Origin: CAKZLS01 sp963771545
Lineage (GTDB): Bacteria > Pseudomonadota > Alphaproteobacteria > Rhodospirillales > Defluviicoccaceae
Direction of reading: 5' to 3'
Length of the DNA stretch: 64,000 nt
Assembly: GCA_963771545.1 (NCBI GenBank)
Contig: CAVYTX010000002.1
Location: 2,356,001-2,420,000 of the forward strand
Shown here: piece after piece, positions 25,905 through 33,890 of the stretch
How the letters are laid out: each line of letters opens with the position of its first letter
Numbering within the stretch: the first letter of the stretch is position 1
The notes under the pieces: generated by a model
What the model was told of the DNA's origin: nothing
Databases searched by the model: none
The model's input: the letters and a program-made list of their open reading frames with translations, nothing else
Made by a program: the position numbers and the translations under genes

Positions 25905-26396
25905 ATGAACTGGCGCGCGCTTGTTAGAATCGATTTGGCTGGGAAGCTCGGCGCATGGAAACGTCGCTACCAGAAAAATCGGTTTAGGTTCGATCACCAA
26001 AACATTAGTTGCAGTTTAACCGAATGGCGAGATGGCGCCTTTCAAGTTGCGGCTTCTGCTTACTGCAACGACCCATATGTGACGACTGATTTTCGGCCCA
26101 CCGTTTTTTTCTATAGATCACGGACCTTTTTGTCACGTATCGAAGCAGAGGCTCATCTTGAGGCCGAAATTCGGCGGGCTACCCGCGTGTATCCATCTAC
26201 CAAATTCTATCGCGAGCGTGAATATCTGGTCGTTGAGAACGGGCGAGTTCTGGAAATGCCACTCGTGGTAGAGGAGTATTGCCAGGGCGGTGAATGGCAT
26301 GAAGTCAACAATGTAACATCAAGCCGACGTTGCCCGATATGTGGCAACGAAACCGAGGAAGTCGCCTGCCCAATATGTCAAGAATTTCTTCCTTGA
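25905..26396 (+). CDS. Unrecognised protein with C-terminal zinc ribbon
   Basis: The 163-residue protein has no family I recognise. The last 30 residues hold two C-P-I-C pairs (R-R-C-P-I-C-G-N and V-A-C-P-I-C-Q-E) that would form a small zinc ribbon. The rest is mixed charged and aromatic, without membrane segments. Codon use is more AT-rich than the neighbours, hinting at recent arrival. Confidence 0.6.
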   Translation: MNWRALVRIDLAGKLGAWKRRYQKNRFRFDHQNISCSLTEWRDGAFQVAASAYCNDPYVTTDFRPTVFFYRSRTFLSRIEAEAHLEAEIRRATRVYPSTKFYREREYLVVENGRVLEMPLVVEEYCQGGEWHEVNNVTSSRRCPICGNETEEVACPICQEFLP

Positions 26397-26567
26397 GCGT
26401 TCAGGAAAGCGCCGCCGCGGTACGTCGAGAAACTAAATGATTTGTTCGCCCTCCGTGAAGTCACGGAGCCACGGTTCTTTATCAGACCGCAACTGAAGCT
26501 CGTAGCGTTTTCAACCTGATGTCAGTACTGGTAGCCGGGGACCGGTCTAGAAACGTGGCCCAACCTG

Positions 26568-27080
26568 CTAGATCACCTCGCGCGCCGTCTTCGCAAGCTG
26601 CCCCAGAGCGTTCGGGCTGCGCACAATCAATTTAGGGCACCAAGGGAACACGACCGGAGTCAGTTTCGACCAATACAACCAGGCGATCAGACGCCGGTCC
26701 AAATCCGGCAGCGTTACCTCCACCGTCACCTCCTCGCCGGGCTCCACCACGCAGTCCAGGATGGCTCCCCTCCGTTTCCCCGCAGTATGCTCCTTCCGCG
26801 AATTCCCCACGTCGTAGCGTGCCGTCCCGTCGACGTCGCGGATAGTCACGCCAACGTCCGTCCGCGGAGGCGACCAAAATACGAGCCTGCGCAGGTTGAG
26901 GGCGTGTCTCCCTGGATTGCGAACGCGCAGGCACAACTCGAGCATGTCTCGGTCGGGTGAGCTCTTCACATTCGGTATGTCAATCACCGGGTTCTCAGAG
27001 ACAACAGTTCGGTACCAGAGTGCCCCCGAGATGATCATGGACAGCGTCGCGATACCGACGCTGACGGCCTCCCAGGTCAC
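26568..27080 (-). CDS. Unrecognised membrane-anchored protein
   Basis: From the GTG at 27080 (GAGGAG upstream) the protein has about 170 residues: one N-terminal helix (I-A-T-L-S-M-I-I-S-G-A-L-W) followed by a beta-rich extracytoplasmic-looking domain. A longer start at 27110 (TTG) is possible. I cannot assign a family. Confidence 0.6.
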   Translation of the reverse strand: MTWEAVSVGIATLSMIISGALWYRTVVSENPVIDIPNVKSSPDRDMLELCLRVRNPGRHALNLRRLVFWSPPRTDVGVTIRDVDGTARYDVGNSRKEHTAGKRRGAILDCVVEPGEEVTVEVTLPDLDRRLIAWLYWSKLTPVVFPWCPKLIVRSPNALGQLAKTAREVI

Positions 27081-27198
27081 GGTGTTGCTCCTCAAACCAC
27101 GCAACTCCAATTATAGGCCGATGCAAAATCATATACCCAAATGTTTCGCTCCTCCAATAACTTCCAGCCCCAAACCTGGGGGAATTTAGGGCGGATTC

Positions 27199-27234
27199 CA
27201 ATGGCTCTGACCCCTTGATTCCTGACCCCTTGAT
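27199..27234. repeat. Short GGGGTCAG-type repeat pair
   Basis: On the minus strand two GGGGTCAG units occur 15 bases apart (GGGGTCAGGAATC and GGGGTCAGAGCC). Such GGGG-headed words recur at 40678 and 40783 and resemble the conserved ends found near REP-associated or IS200-like elements; no transposase is next to this one. Confidence 0.4.
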
Positions 27235-27318
27235 CGCAACGGCATCGCCGGTGCGGCCCCTCCTGCCGAGGGGGCGCGAAAAACGATGACAATGAGCCCC
27301 TATCAGTGATCGTTGGTA

Positions 27319-28005
27319 TTACGCGGCGTGCTTTCGGAAGATGTTGACGCGCATGGGCTGGTCGAACATCCAACCGTCTTCGGTCCGGCGGCCCAGGCGC
27401 TCGAAGGCGTCCCGCACCCGGTCGCCCAACGCGTCGAACCGCGCCCGGGTTTCGGGGTTCACCGAAATAATCCGATCCCGGAAGGCGTCGAAGCTCTTCA
27501 TCGGCACCGGGTTCACGTGAAAAATCTCCGCCACGTCATCGAAGTGATTGCCGGTGGCCGTCCGAAGGGTTTCGTAGGCGCGCCGCCGGACCTCGGTTTC
27601 GTCATGAACCGGCCTGACGACGTCGAAGTACGAGCCCTCCGCCAACGGCTCTGAGACATACAAAACCCCGCCTGGCTTGAGCACGCGGGCCGCCTCCGCC
27701 AACGCGTTCGCCATTTGCTCCACGTCCACGTGGTGCAGGCTATTGAAGAAAACCACGATATCCGCCATTAGGGAATCGAGCGGAAGATCCTCGGCCTTGC
27801 CGTCGACGTAGCGCTCATCGGCGACGGCGTCGGCGCCGCGGGCCCGGTTCAGCAATCCGGCGCTGACATCAACTCCGGTGACATGCGCCCCCTTGCGGGC
27901 GAGCAACCGGGCCAGGGAGCCGTCGCCGCATCCCACGTCCACCACGACGGCGCCGGCCAGTCGAAGCGCGCCTTCGATCACTTCCTTGTTGGTTCGTTTC
28001 TGCAT
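27319..28005 (-). CDS. Class I SAM-dependent methyltransferase (copy 2)
   Basis: From the ATG at 28005 the protein has 228 residues. It carries V-V-D-V-G-C-G-D-G-S-L-A-R-L-L-A, V-T-G-V-D-V-S, D-I-V-V-F-F-N-S-L-H-H-V-D and G-G-V-L-Y-V-S-E-P, all shared with the copy at 24462. The longer open frame reaching 28683 is antisense to the YdcF-like gene and is not coding. The two genes sit about 2.2 kb apart in the same direction and are likely an old duplication. Confidence 0.9.
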   Translation of the reverse strand: MQKRTNKEVIEGALRLAGAVVVDVGCGDGSLARLLARKGAHVTGVDVSAGLLNRARGADAVADERYVDGKAEDLPLDSLMADIVVFFNSLHHVDVEQMANALAEAARVLKPGGVLYVSEPLAEGSYFDVVRPVHDETEVRRRAYETLRTATGNHFDDVAEIFHVNPVPMKSFDAFRDRIISVNPETRARFDALGDRVRDAFERLGRRTEDGWMFDQPMRVNIFRKHAA

Positions 28006-28116
28006 GGGTGTATTCACGAGAGCGCTGGCCGCGTCCGGTGCCTTTCGAATAAGATGAGCGATCCGATCACCAATACCCAATACGGCGGACCACGAAAAGT
28101 CCCGGTGGGAAAATCC

Positions 28117-28689
28117 ATGACACGCAACCCCCCGCCGGGACCCCCGCCGGCGTCCCCTGCCAACGCGAGCCGGGCCGACGCCGTCGTCGTTCTGGGCGCC
28201 GCCGTCACCGAGGCCGGCGTCGCGGGCCCCGCCCTCCACCGCCGGCTGACTCATGGTGTCAGTGTGTGGAAACAACGGGACGCCGCATACCTTTTGGTTT
28301 CGGGCGGGGTCGGGCGGCCGCCGCCGGCCGAGGCCGAGGTAATGCGCGCGCTTGCCATTGAAATGGGAATCCCGCCGGAGCGGATCGTGGTGGAGGATCG
28401 CGCGGTGAACACTTTCGAAAACGCCGTCTACTGCGGCCGCATTTTTCACGACCGCGGATGGCGGCGCCTGGTGGTGGTGACCGATCGGTTTCACCTGCCT
28501 CGCGCGCTGTTCGTCTTTCGCCGCCTTGGCCTGCCCGTGGGCGGGGACCCGGTTCCGGGGCGTTACGGGTTGTCCCGCCTTGCATGGACCCGGGCCTATC
28601 TCCAGGAGTTCCGGTCGCTGCTCCACAGCGCCTACCTCTTCGTGATCGGGCGCCACAAACCGATTGTCGATGCGGTTTGGCATCGTTAA
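28117..28689 (+). CDS. YdcF-like (DUF218/SanA family) protein
   Basis: From the ATG at 28117 (GGTGGGA upstream) the protein has 190 residues. It shows the DUF218 pattern: A-V-V-V-L-G-A-A at the start, L-V-S-G-G near residue 62, E-D-R-A-V-N-T-F-E-N-A and V-V-V-T-D-R-F-H-L-P-R-A. Relatives act in envelope or lipid-carrier metabolism; no membrane helix is obvious here. It is divergent from the second methyltransferase and overlaps none of its coding part. Confidence 0.85.
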   Translation: MTRNPPPGPPPASPANASRADAVVVLGAAVTEAGVAGPALHRRLTHGVSVWKQRDAAYLLVSGGVGRPPPAEAEVMRALAIEMGIPPERIVVEDRAVNTFENAVYCGRIFHDRGWRRLVVVTDRFHLPRALFVFRRLGLPVGGDPVPGRYGLSRLAWTRAYLQEFRSLLHSAYLFVIGRHKPIVDAVWHR

Positions 28690-28698
28690 GACAAGCGG

Positions 28699-29907
28699 AT
28701 GCCAGCTTCCACCCCGCCGCTTGCCGGTGTCCGCGTTCTCGACATCGCCACCTTCATCGCCGCGCCGTATTGCGCCACCATTCTTGCGGAGTTCGGCGCG
28801 GAGGTCATCAAGATCGAACAGCCCGGCGCCGGGGATCCGTTCCGCAGGTTCGGAACCCCTTCGGATCGAGCCGATTCGAGCCTCGCTTGGTTGACCGAGG
28901 CGCGGAGCAAGAAGTCGATCACCCTGGATCTACGAACGCCGGACGGCGCGAACCTGTTTAAACGCCTCGTCGCCGTCTCGGATGTCGTTTGCGAGAACTT
29001 CCGCCCGGGAACACTGGAAAAATGGGGTGTCGGCTGGGACGACCTCAAGGCCGCCAATCCGGAATTGATCATGCTGCGCATCACCGGCTACGGCCAGACG
29101 GGCCCCTACAAGGATCGGCCGGGCTTTGCCCGGATCGCCCATGCCGTCGGCGGACTGTCCAATCTCGCGGGCATGCCGGGCGAAACGCCGGTGACCCCCG
29201 GCTCCACGTCGCTCGGCGATTATCTCGCCGGGCTTTACGGAACGGTCGGCGTTCTCATCGCCCTTCTTCATCGCCGCGATGGCGGTCGCGGCCAGTACAT
29301 CGACCTCGGGCTGTATGAAGCGGTGTTCAGGGTGCTGGACGAGATGGCTCCGGCCTACGCCCGAGAGGGGATCATCCGTGAAAGCGAGGGCGCGGGCACC
29401 CGGAACGCCTGTCCTCATGGACACTTCCCCACCCGCGACGGCAAATGGGTCGCCATCGCATGCACCACCGACAAGATGTTCGCGCGCCTCGCGGAGGTCA
29501 TGGAGCGGCCGGAACTGGCGTCGCCTGAACGGTACGGTCCGCAAGAAAAGCGATTGGCGGCTCGGAACGACGTCGTGCGCCTGGTCGGCGAATGGACGGG
29601 CGCGCGTACGCGCGCCCGTGTCATGGAGCTCTGTCTTGCCGGCGAGGTTCCGGCGGGTCCGCTCAACACCATCGAGGACATCTTCGCTGACCCGCACTTC
29701 AAGGCCCGGAACGATCTTGAAACCATCGACGACCCGACCTTGGGACCCATCGTCATCCCGGGAGTGGTCCCGAGGTTGTCCGAAACGCCGGGCCGGATAA
29801 CCAATCTCGGACCTTCTCTCGGCAACGCCAACGCCGAGATCTATCGCGGCCTGCTGGGTCTATCCGAGGATGAACTGGAGCGCCTTCGGCGGGCTGGCGT
29901 GATCTGA
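28699..29907 (+). CDS. CaiB/BaiF family III CoA-transferase
   Basis: The full-length 402-residue protein starts with P-L-A-G-V-R-V-L-D-I-A-T-F-I-A-A-P and has the family's E-V-I-K-I-E-Q-P-G-A-G-D, W-x-x-x-x-R-S-K-K-S-I-T-L-D-L and L-G-D-Y-L-A-G-L-Y-G motifs; D222-type aspartate follows in the L-G-D block. It swaps CoA between carboxylic acids without ATP. It follows the YdcF-like gene by nine bases. The dead acyl-CoA dehydrogenase upstream would be a usual companion. Confidence 0.93.
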   Translation: MPASTPPLAGVRVLDIATFIAAPYCATILAEFGAEVIKIEQPGAGDPFRRFGTPSDRADSSLAWLTEARSKKSITLDLRTPDGANLFKRLVAVSDVVCENFRPGTLEKWGVGWDDLKAANPELIMLRITGYGQTGPYKDRPGFARIAHAVGGLSNLAGMPGETPVTPGSTSLGDYLAGLYGTVGVLIALLHRRDGGRGQYIDLGLYEAVFRVLDEMAPAYAREGIIRESEGAGTRNACPHGHFPTRDGKWVAIACTTDKMFARLAEVMERPELASPERYGPQEKRLAARNDVVRLVGEWTGARTRARVMELCLAGEVPAGPLNTIEDIFADPHFKARNDLETIDDPTLGPIVIPGVVPRLSETPGRITNLGPSLGNANAEIYRGLLGLSEDELERLRRAGVI

Positions 29908-30066
29908 TCCATCACCCGGACTCAGAGATTGCCCTTGGATTCGTTGCATATCGCACTGCGAAGACCTAGGAACCGCGATCGCCGCCCAAATCGGATCGAG
30001 ATTGGCCCGCACAGGCACCCCCACGCCACTCGGCGCTATCCTTCCTAAATTTTCCGCGAAGGAGTG

Positions 30067-30284
30067 TTGCATTTTTGTTTATTTTTTTTCAATAAGTTAA
30101 TGAACGTTTCAGGGTCTCAATCCCGAATTCACCCGCAAGCGTCATTTTGTCATTTGAATTCGTCAGTGAGAATCATTATCTCTGGTTTGTGCGGTGCAGC
30201 ACGCAGCTTTCGTTGTCGGGTTGCATCGCACATCTTGGACGTTTCCTCCCAAAACTTGGGCCGTGCAGACACGGCCCTTTTTTT
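30067..30284 (+). ncRNA. Possible small RNA with CCTCCC loop and strong terminator
   Basis: A gap of about 410 bases holds a plausible promoter (TTGCAT at 30067, AATAAG 18 bases later), a region free of coding frames and a strong terminator at 30258-30284. TTCCTCCC at 30243-30250 sits just before the terminator stem; anti-Shine-Dalgarno CCTCC loops are characteristic of several alphaproteobacterial trans-acting small RNAs. The 5' end is not known and no family match can be tested here. Confidence 0.4.
30258..30284 (+). terminator. Rho-independent terminator
   Basis: GGGCCGTG (30258-30265) pairs perfectly with CACGGCCC (30270-30277) over a four-base loop and is followed by seven T residues. 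It ends either the possible small RNA or read-through from the CoA-transferase. Confidence 0.85.
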
Positions 30285-30318
30285 GTGCTCTTTGCGGGCC
30301 TAAATCGGATATGCGCCG

Positions 30319-30903
30319 TCAGCCGCCGGGCAACGTCCGGTCGCCGGCGCCGAGGGCGCGCTGCATGAAGATGACATCCAGCCAGCGGCCGAATTTGAAG
30401 CCCGCCGAAGTCAATACGCCGTTCCGCTGGAAGCCGTGCCGCGCATGAACCTGGACCGAGCGGGAATTCGCCGAATCGCCGACAACGGCGACCATTTGGC
30501 GGAGGCCGAGGGCGGTACACCGTTCGATGAGCTCGCCGAGCAGCAGCCGGCCCAGACCGCGCCCCACGGCCTCGGGGTGCACGTAGATCGAATCCTCGAC
30601 CGTGAACCGATAGGCCGAACGGGGCCGGAAGCGGGAGGCGTAGGCGAACCCCCGCACCTGGCCGTCGAACCCGCCAACCAGATACGGCAGTCCCCCCGCG
30701 ACGATGCTCTCCCAGCGATGGGTCATTTCGCTCTGGTCGGGAGCGACCTCTTCGAAGGTGCCCGTGCCGTTTTCCACGTGATACGCGTAAATGCTCCGAA
30801 TGGCCGGCATGTCGGCCACGGTCGCCTCGCGAAGTTCAAACCCTTGGGGTTCACGGACAAGATCGTGTTGGGATGCGCTCACCCCCTGCTCGGCCGGTCT
30901 CAT
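30319..30903 (-). CDS. GNAT N-acetyltransferase (phosphinothricin acetyltransferase-like)
   Basis: The 194-residue protein has the GNAT fold with D-S-I-Y-V-H-P-E-A-V-G-R-G-L-G-R-L-L as the acetyl-CoA binding motif and H-A-R-H-G-F near the end, as in the Pat/MddA group that acetylates phosphinothricin or methionine sulfone. Its ATG overlaps the stop of the upstream N-formylglutamate amidohydrolase (ATGA at 30900-30903), so the two are translationally coupled. Confidence 0.9.
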   Translation of the reverse strand: MRPAEQGVSASQHDLVREPQGFELREATVADMPAIRSIYAYHVENGTGTFEEVAPDQSEMTHRWESIVAGGLPYLVGGFDGQVRGFAYASRFRPRSAYRFTVEDSIYVHPEAVGRGLGRLLLGELIERCTALGLRQMVAVVGDSANSRSVQVHARHGFQRNGVLTSAGFKFGRWLDVIFMQRALGAGDRTLPGG

Positions 30904-31820
30904 ATCGCCCTCAGCGTTCGCGTTTCGAGTTTGGACAGCGCCTCGATCATTTCGCCCATGTGTCCGGCCAGCCGATCGAGGCCCGGGGTCGGCGTAACCG
31001 CGTTCTCATCCATGTAGAGCGCGCGGTTCAGCTCGATCTGAAGTGCGTGAACCCCTTCGCGGGGCCGCCCGTAGTGGGCGGTGGTGTACCCTCCCGCGTA
31101 GGGCGTGTTGAGGCGGATGGAGTACCCCATCTTGCGTAACGTTGTCTCCACGAAATCGGTCACGGAGGGCGCGCAGGAGGTGCGGAACCGGTCTCCCAGG
31201 ACCATGTCCACGCGCTTCAGCCCAGGATCGCTGTCCATGGGGCCGCCGATGGACGGCATCGAGTGGCAGTCGATCAGCAGACACCCGCCAAACCGATCGC
31301 GCGTCGACTCCACGAGGTTTTTGAGCACCGCGTGATAGGGGAAGTAATGGACCTCGATGCGGCGCCGGACCTCGTCGAACGCCAGCTTTCCGGCATAGAC
31401 CTCCTCGCCGCTGGTCACCACCCGCGCCACGGTTCCCAGACCCGCCGCCACCCGCGGCGACGTGGCGTTGACGAAATCCGGTAGCGCGCCGTCGAACATG
31501 TCCGGATCCAATTCGAACGGTTCGCGGTTGGGATCCACGTAGACCCGCGGGAAATGGGCCAGCAACAACGGCGCGCCGCGCGCGGGAGCGGAACCGAACA
31601 CCTGGTCGATGAACGCATCCTCGGAGCGCCGAAGCGCCAGCGGGTCGAGCCGGGAAGCGGTCACGAACTCACGCGGATACTCACGGCCGCTGTGCGGCGA
31701 CGCGAACACCAGCGGCAGCGTTTGTTCCGCCGGCGCGAGCACGGAACAGGAAGCGCCCGCTCGCTCTTCATGGCTGGCGTTCAAAACGTCGGCGGCGGCG
31801 TCGTCGGGCACCGAGGTCAT
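30900..31820 (-). CDS. N-formylglutamate amidohydrolase
   Basis: The protein (about 306 residues from the ATG at 31820; a TTG two codons earlier is possible) shows the family's P-H-S-G-R-E-Y, D-x-F-I-D-Q-V-F, D-P-N-R-E-P-F-E-L-D and L-I-D-C-H-S-M-P motifs, the last three carrying likely metal and substrate ligands. It hydrolyses N-formyl-L-glutamate, the last step of one histidine breakdown route, or related N-acyl amino acids. No other hut gene lies nearby. Confidence 0.9.
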   Translation of the reverse strand: MTSVPDDAAADVLNASHEERAGASCSVLAPAEQTLPLVFASPHSGREYPREFVTASRLDPLALRRSEDAFIDQVFGSAPARGAPLLLAHFPRVYVDPNREPFELDPDMFDGALPDFVNATSPRVAAGLGTVARVVTSGEEVYAGKLAFDEVRRRIEVHYFPYHAVLKNLVESTRDRFGGCLLIDCHSMPSIGGPMDSDPGLKRVDMVLGDRFRTSCAPSVTDFVETTLRKMGYSIRLNTPYAGGYTTAHYGRPREGVHALQIELNRALYMDENAVTPTPGLDRLAGHMGEMIEALSKLETRTLRAI

Positions 31821-32011
31821 CTCCAAATATCTCCGCCACTCTTTACGGCGGGAAACCGGACCGGAGCGGTTGGTTACCGTGCCCGGCCTCCACTGGCAAT
31901 CATAAATACCACGATGGACCGGTTTCGCCTTTGGGCAAGCGCCAATCTTGCCAACGCGAACGGAACGGGCTAAGAGTTTGGTTCCGAGGCCAAATTCACA
32001 TTGGCTCGCCA

Positions 32012-32086
32012 GGGCGCGTAGCTCAGCGGGAGAGCACTACGTTGACATCGTAGGGGTCGCTGGTTCAATCCCAGCCGCGCCCACCA
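32012..32086 (+). tRNA. tRNA-Val (anticodon GAC)
   Basis: A full cloverleaf is visible: acceptor GGGCGCG/CGCGCCC, D-arm GCTC..GAGC, anticodon arm CTACG-TTGACAT-CGTAG with GAC at positions 34-36, TTCAATC in the T-loop with GCTGG/CCAGC stem, and an encoded CCA. It is likely functional. Confidence 0.95.
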
Positions 32087-32198
32087 TTTTTTTCCCATAA
32101 TCAAGCTATACGCGCTTTCGGTCGAGCGCGGGTCGACGGTTATGTCGATCCGGTCGGGGGCCGAACGCGGGGCCGGACGTGTCGTGCGCGCCCGTCTT

Positions 32199-32289
32199 GC
32201 CGGTCGCTCTGGCCGGTCGCTCTGGCCGGTCTCCCTGGCCGGTCTCCCTGGCCGGTCTCCCTGGCCGATCTCCCTGGCCGGTCTCTTTG
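32199..32289. repeat. Seven tandem 13-bp repeats behind the tRNA
   Basis: GCCGGTCTCCCTG and close variants occur seven times head to tail (two GCCGGTCGCTCTG, three perfect GCCGGTCTCCCTG, one with A for G, one ending CTTTG). The period is 13, so it is not a codon repeat. It lies about 110 bases after tRNA-Val. Confidence 0.9.
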
Positions 32290-32809
32290 GGCGTGGAACA
32301 CCTTCGCGGTCGCGCCCGCCTGAAGGATCGGCTCCCGGATCTGGACCAACATAAAGTCCGATATAACAAGTCAACAATTGTTTTGCAAAAGCAAATGATT
32401 TTCATTTAAAAAAATAAGTTGATATGCCGATGTAAAATTTGTTGTAAGTTTTGCGATTACTGAACTATTGTTGTATTGAATTTGAAGTCGTTCCTATTTA
32501 ACAGTGACGTCTGCGCTATATGTGTATTTAGTTTTTGAAATAACACGATTTTGCTGGAGGAACCGGCTAAGTTGGCAGGGAAAAGAACATCGGCGGCGTG
32601 TTGATTTGCGAAGCCCAATAACAAAAGCCCGAACAAGGGGCAAATCGGTTTAGCATGACCAGTCCGGGGGGAAGCGGTCGTGTTGGAGCGGGTTACACGG
32701 GCGAAGCCGTTCGCCGGGTATTGCTGTTGACGCAGGTCCGTTTTTCGTCGCGCGACGTTCGGACTCAGCGTCCCGATATCTCGCCGATCGACTTCGCCCC
32801 CCGCTCCGT
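32290..32809. other. AT-rich non-coding stretch
   Basis: The stretch is much more AT-rich than its surroundings from about 32340 to 32640. It contains overlapping short palindromes: TTTGCAAAAGCAAA (32382-32395) and AAATGATTTTCATTT (32392-32406). I find no convincing gene; open frames here lack ribosome sites and family features. Confidence 0.5.
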
Positions 32810-33271
32810 TCATTCACTCGACCGGCTCCGAACGTCCCGCACGGATCGTTTTTCGAACAGGAAATGGTACACGGCCATGCCCGCGAGCATGGAAACGACG
32901 AACGCCACCGCTTTTCCCGACCCCAGGGTCACGCCGGCGATGGCGGGGCCGGGACAGTAGCCCACCAGCCCCCAGCCGATGCCGAACAACGCGGCCCCCG
33001 CCAGCAGCCGCCAATCGATGCCGCGTCTCGTGGGCAACGAGAACGACGTCGCGCAAACGGGTCGCTTACGTCTCAAAACCATCCTGTAACCGACAAGTGC
33101 AACAACCAGCGCCCCCGCCAGAACCAAGGCGAGGCTTGGATCCCAGCCGCCGCTCGGCGCGGCGGCGAAGTCGAGGAACGCCAGAACCTTCGCGGGGTCG
33201 ACCATCCGCGAAACGGTCAGTCCGGCGCCCAACAGCAGCCCGGCGAAAAGCGCGACAACGGCCCCCGCCAT
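32810..33271 (-). CDS. YeeE/YedE family membrane protein, second half-type (DUF6691-like)
   Basis: The 153-residue protein has four to five hydrophobic segments and the conserved G-I-G-W-G-L-V-G-Y-C-P-G-P-A-I motif with its cysteine, plus G-L-T-V-S-R-M-V-D-P near the start. It pairs with the gene at 33278: together they form the two halves of a YeeE/YedE-type sulfur (thiosulfate-like) transporter in the inner membrane. The gap between the two genes is six bases. Confidence 0.9.
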   Translation of the reverse strand: MAGAVVALFAGLLLGAGLTVSRMVDPAKVLAFLDFAAAPSGGWDPSLALVLAGALVVALVGYRMVLRRKRPVCATSFSLPTRRGIDWRLLAGAALFGIGWGLVGYCPGPAIAGVTLGSGKAVAFVVSMLAGMAVYHFLFEKRSVRDVRSRSSE

Positions 33272-33277
33272 GACCGC

Positions 33278-33700
33278 TCAGCCCGCCCAATGGCGAACGA
33301 CGAAGACGACGACGATAGCCATCGCCATGAATGTCGCCGTCGCCACCGCGGAGCGCGGAGAAAACCGGGCGAGCCCGCACACGCCATGACCGCTGGTGCA
33401 GCCGTTCCCGAGCCGCGTGCCGAACCCCACCAGCAGACCGCCGGCGACGATCACCGCCGGCGAGGCGGCGATGTCCACGTCCGGTATCGCGCCCCCGGCC
33501 AGCATCACCAGATAGGGGCCGGCCACCAGTCCCAAAACTAACGCGAGCCGCCAGCCCCAATCATGAACGTTGGCGCCGAACAGGCCCCCGACGATCCCGG
33601 CAATCCCGGCGACGCGGCCGCTGAACAGCATCAAGATCACGGCCGCCGCGCCGATGAGCGCGCCGCCGATCACCGCGGAAACGGGCGTGAAGTTCTCCAT
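33278..33700 (-). CDS. YeeE/YedE family membrane protein, first half-type
   Basis: From the ATG at 33700 the protein has 140 residues with four membrane segments and the hallmark G-F-G-T-R-L-G-N-G-C-T-S-G-H-G-V-C-G. The cysteines in this motif and in the partner line the sulfur path in the related YeeE. A longer frame to 33775 lacks a better start. No ArsR-like sulfur regulator is adjacent. Confidence 0.9.
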   Translation of the reverse strand: MENFTPVSAVIGGALIGAAAVILMLFSGRVAGIAGIVGGLFGANVHDWGWRLALVLGLVAGPYLVMLAGGAIPDVDIAASPAVIVAGGLLVGFGTRLGNGCTSGHGVCGLARFSPRSAVATATFMAMAIVVVFVVRHWAG

Positions 33701-33890
33701 GCCAAGGGTCCCCCGAAGTGCGTTCCAATCAAACCGTCGATGTGGAAGATTAGCATATTCTAATGTTACGGACAAGTTGTGAGACCCGCCGCAACACGAT
33801 GATGCGCGCCCCCAAAATTTCGTCCTTGAAACGATGGGGCCGAGCCGCGACGTGAGGTATGGTCGAGCACCGAAATTGGAGGAGAGGATT

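Noticed and set aside
27319..28683. Long 454-codon version of the second methyltransferase
   Set aside because: The first 226 codons are antisense to the YdcF-like gene and lack homology; the methyltransferase starts well at 28005.
32199..32289. CRISPR array
   Set aside because: The units are 13 bp and directly adjacent, with no unique spacers and no cas genes.
31970..32377. A minus-strand frame with a W-A-R-L-G-L-N-Q-R-P segment
   Set aside because: That segment is the well-known antisense translation of a tRNA gene (here tRNA-Val), and the rest is the 13-bp repeat array.
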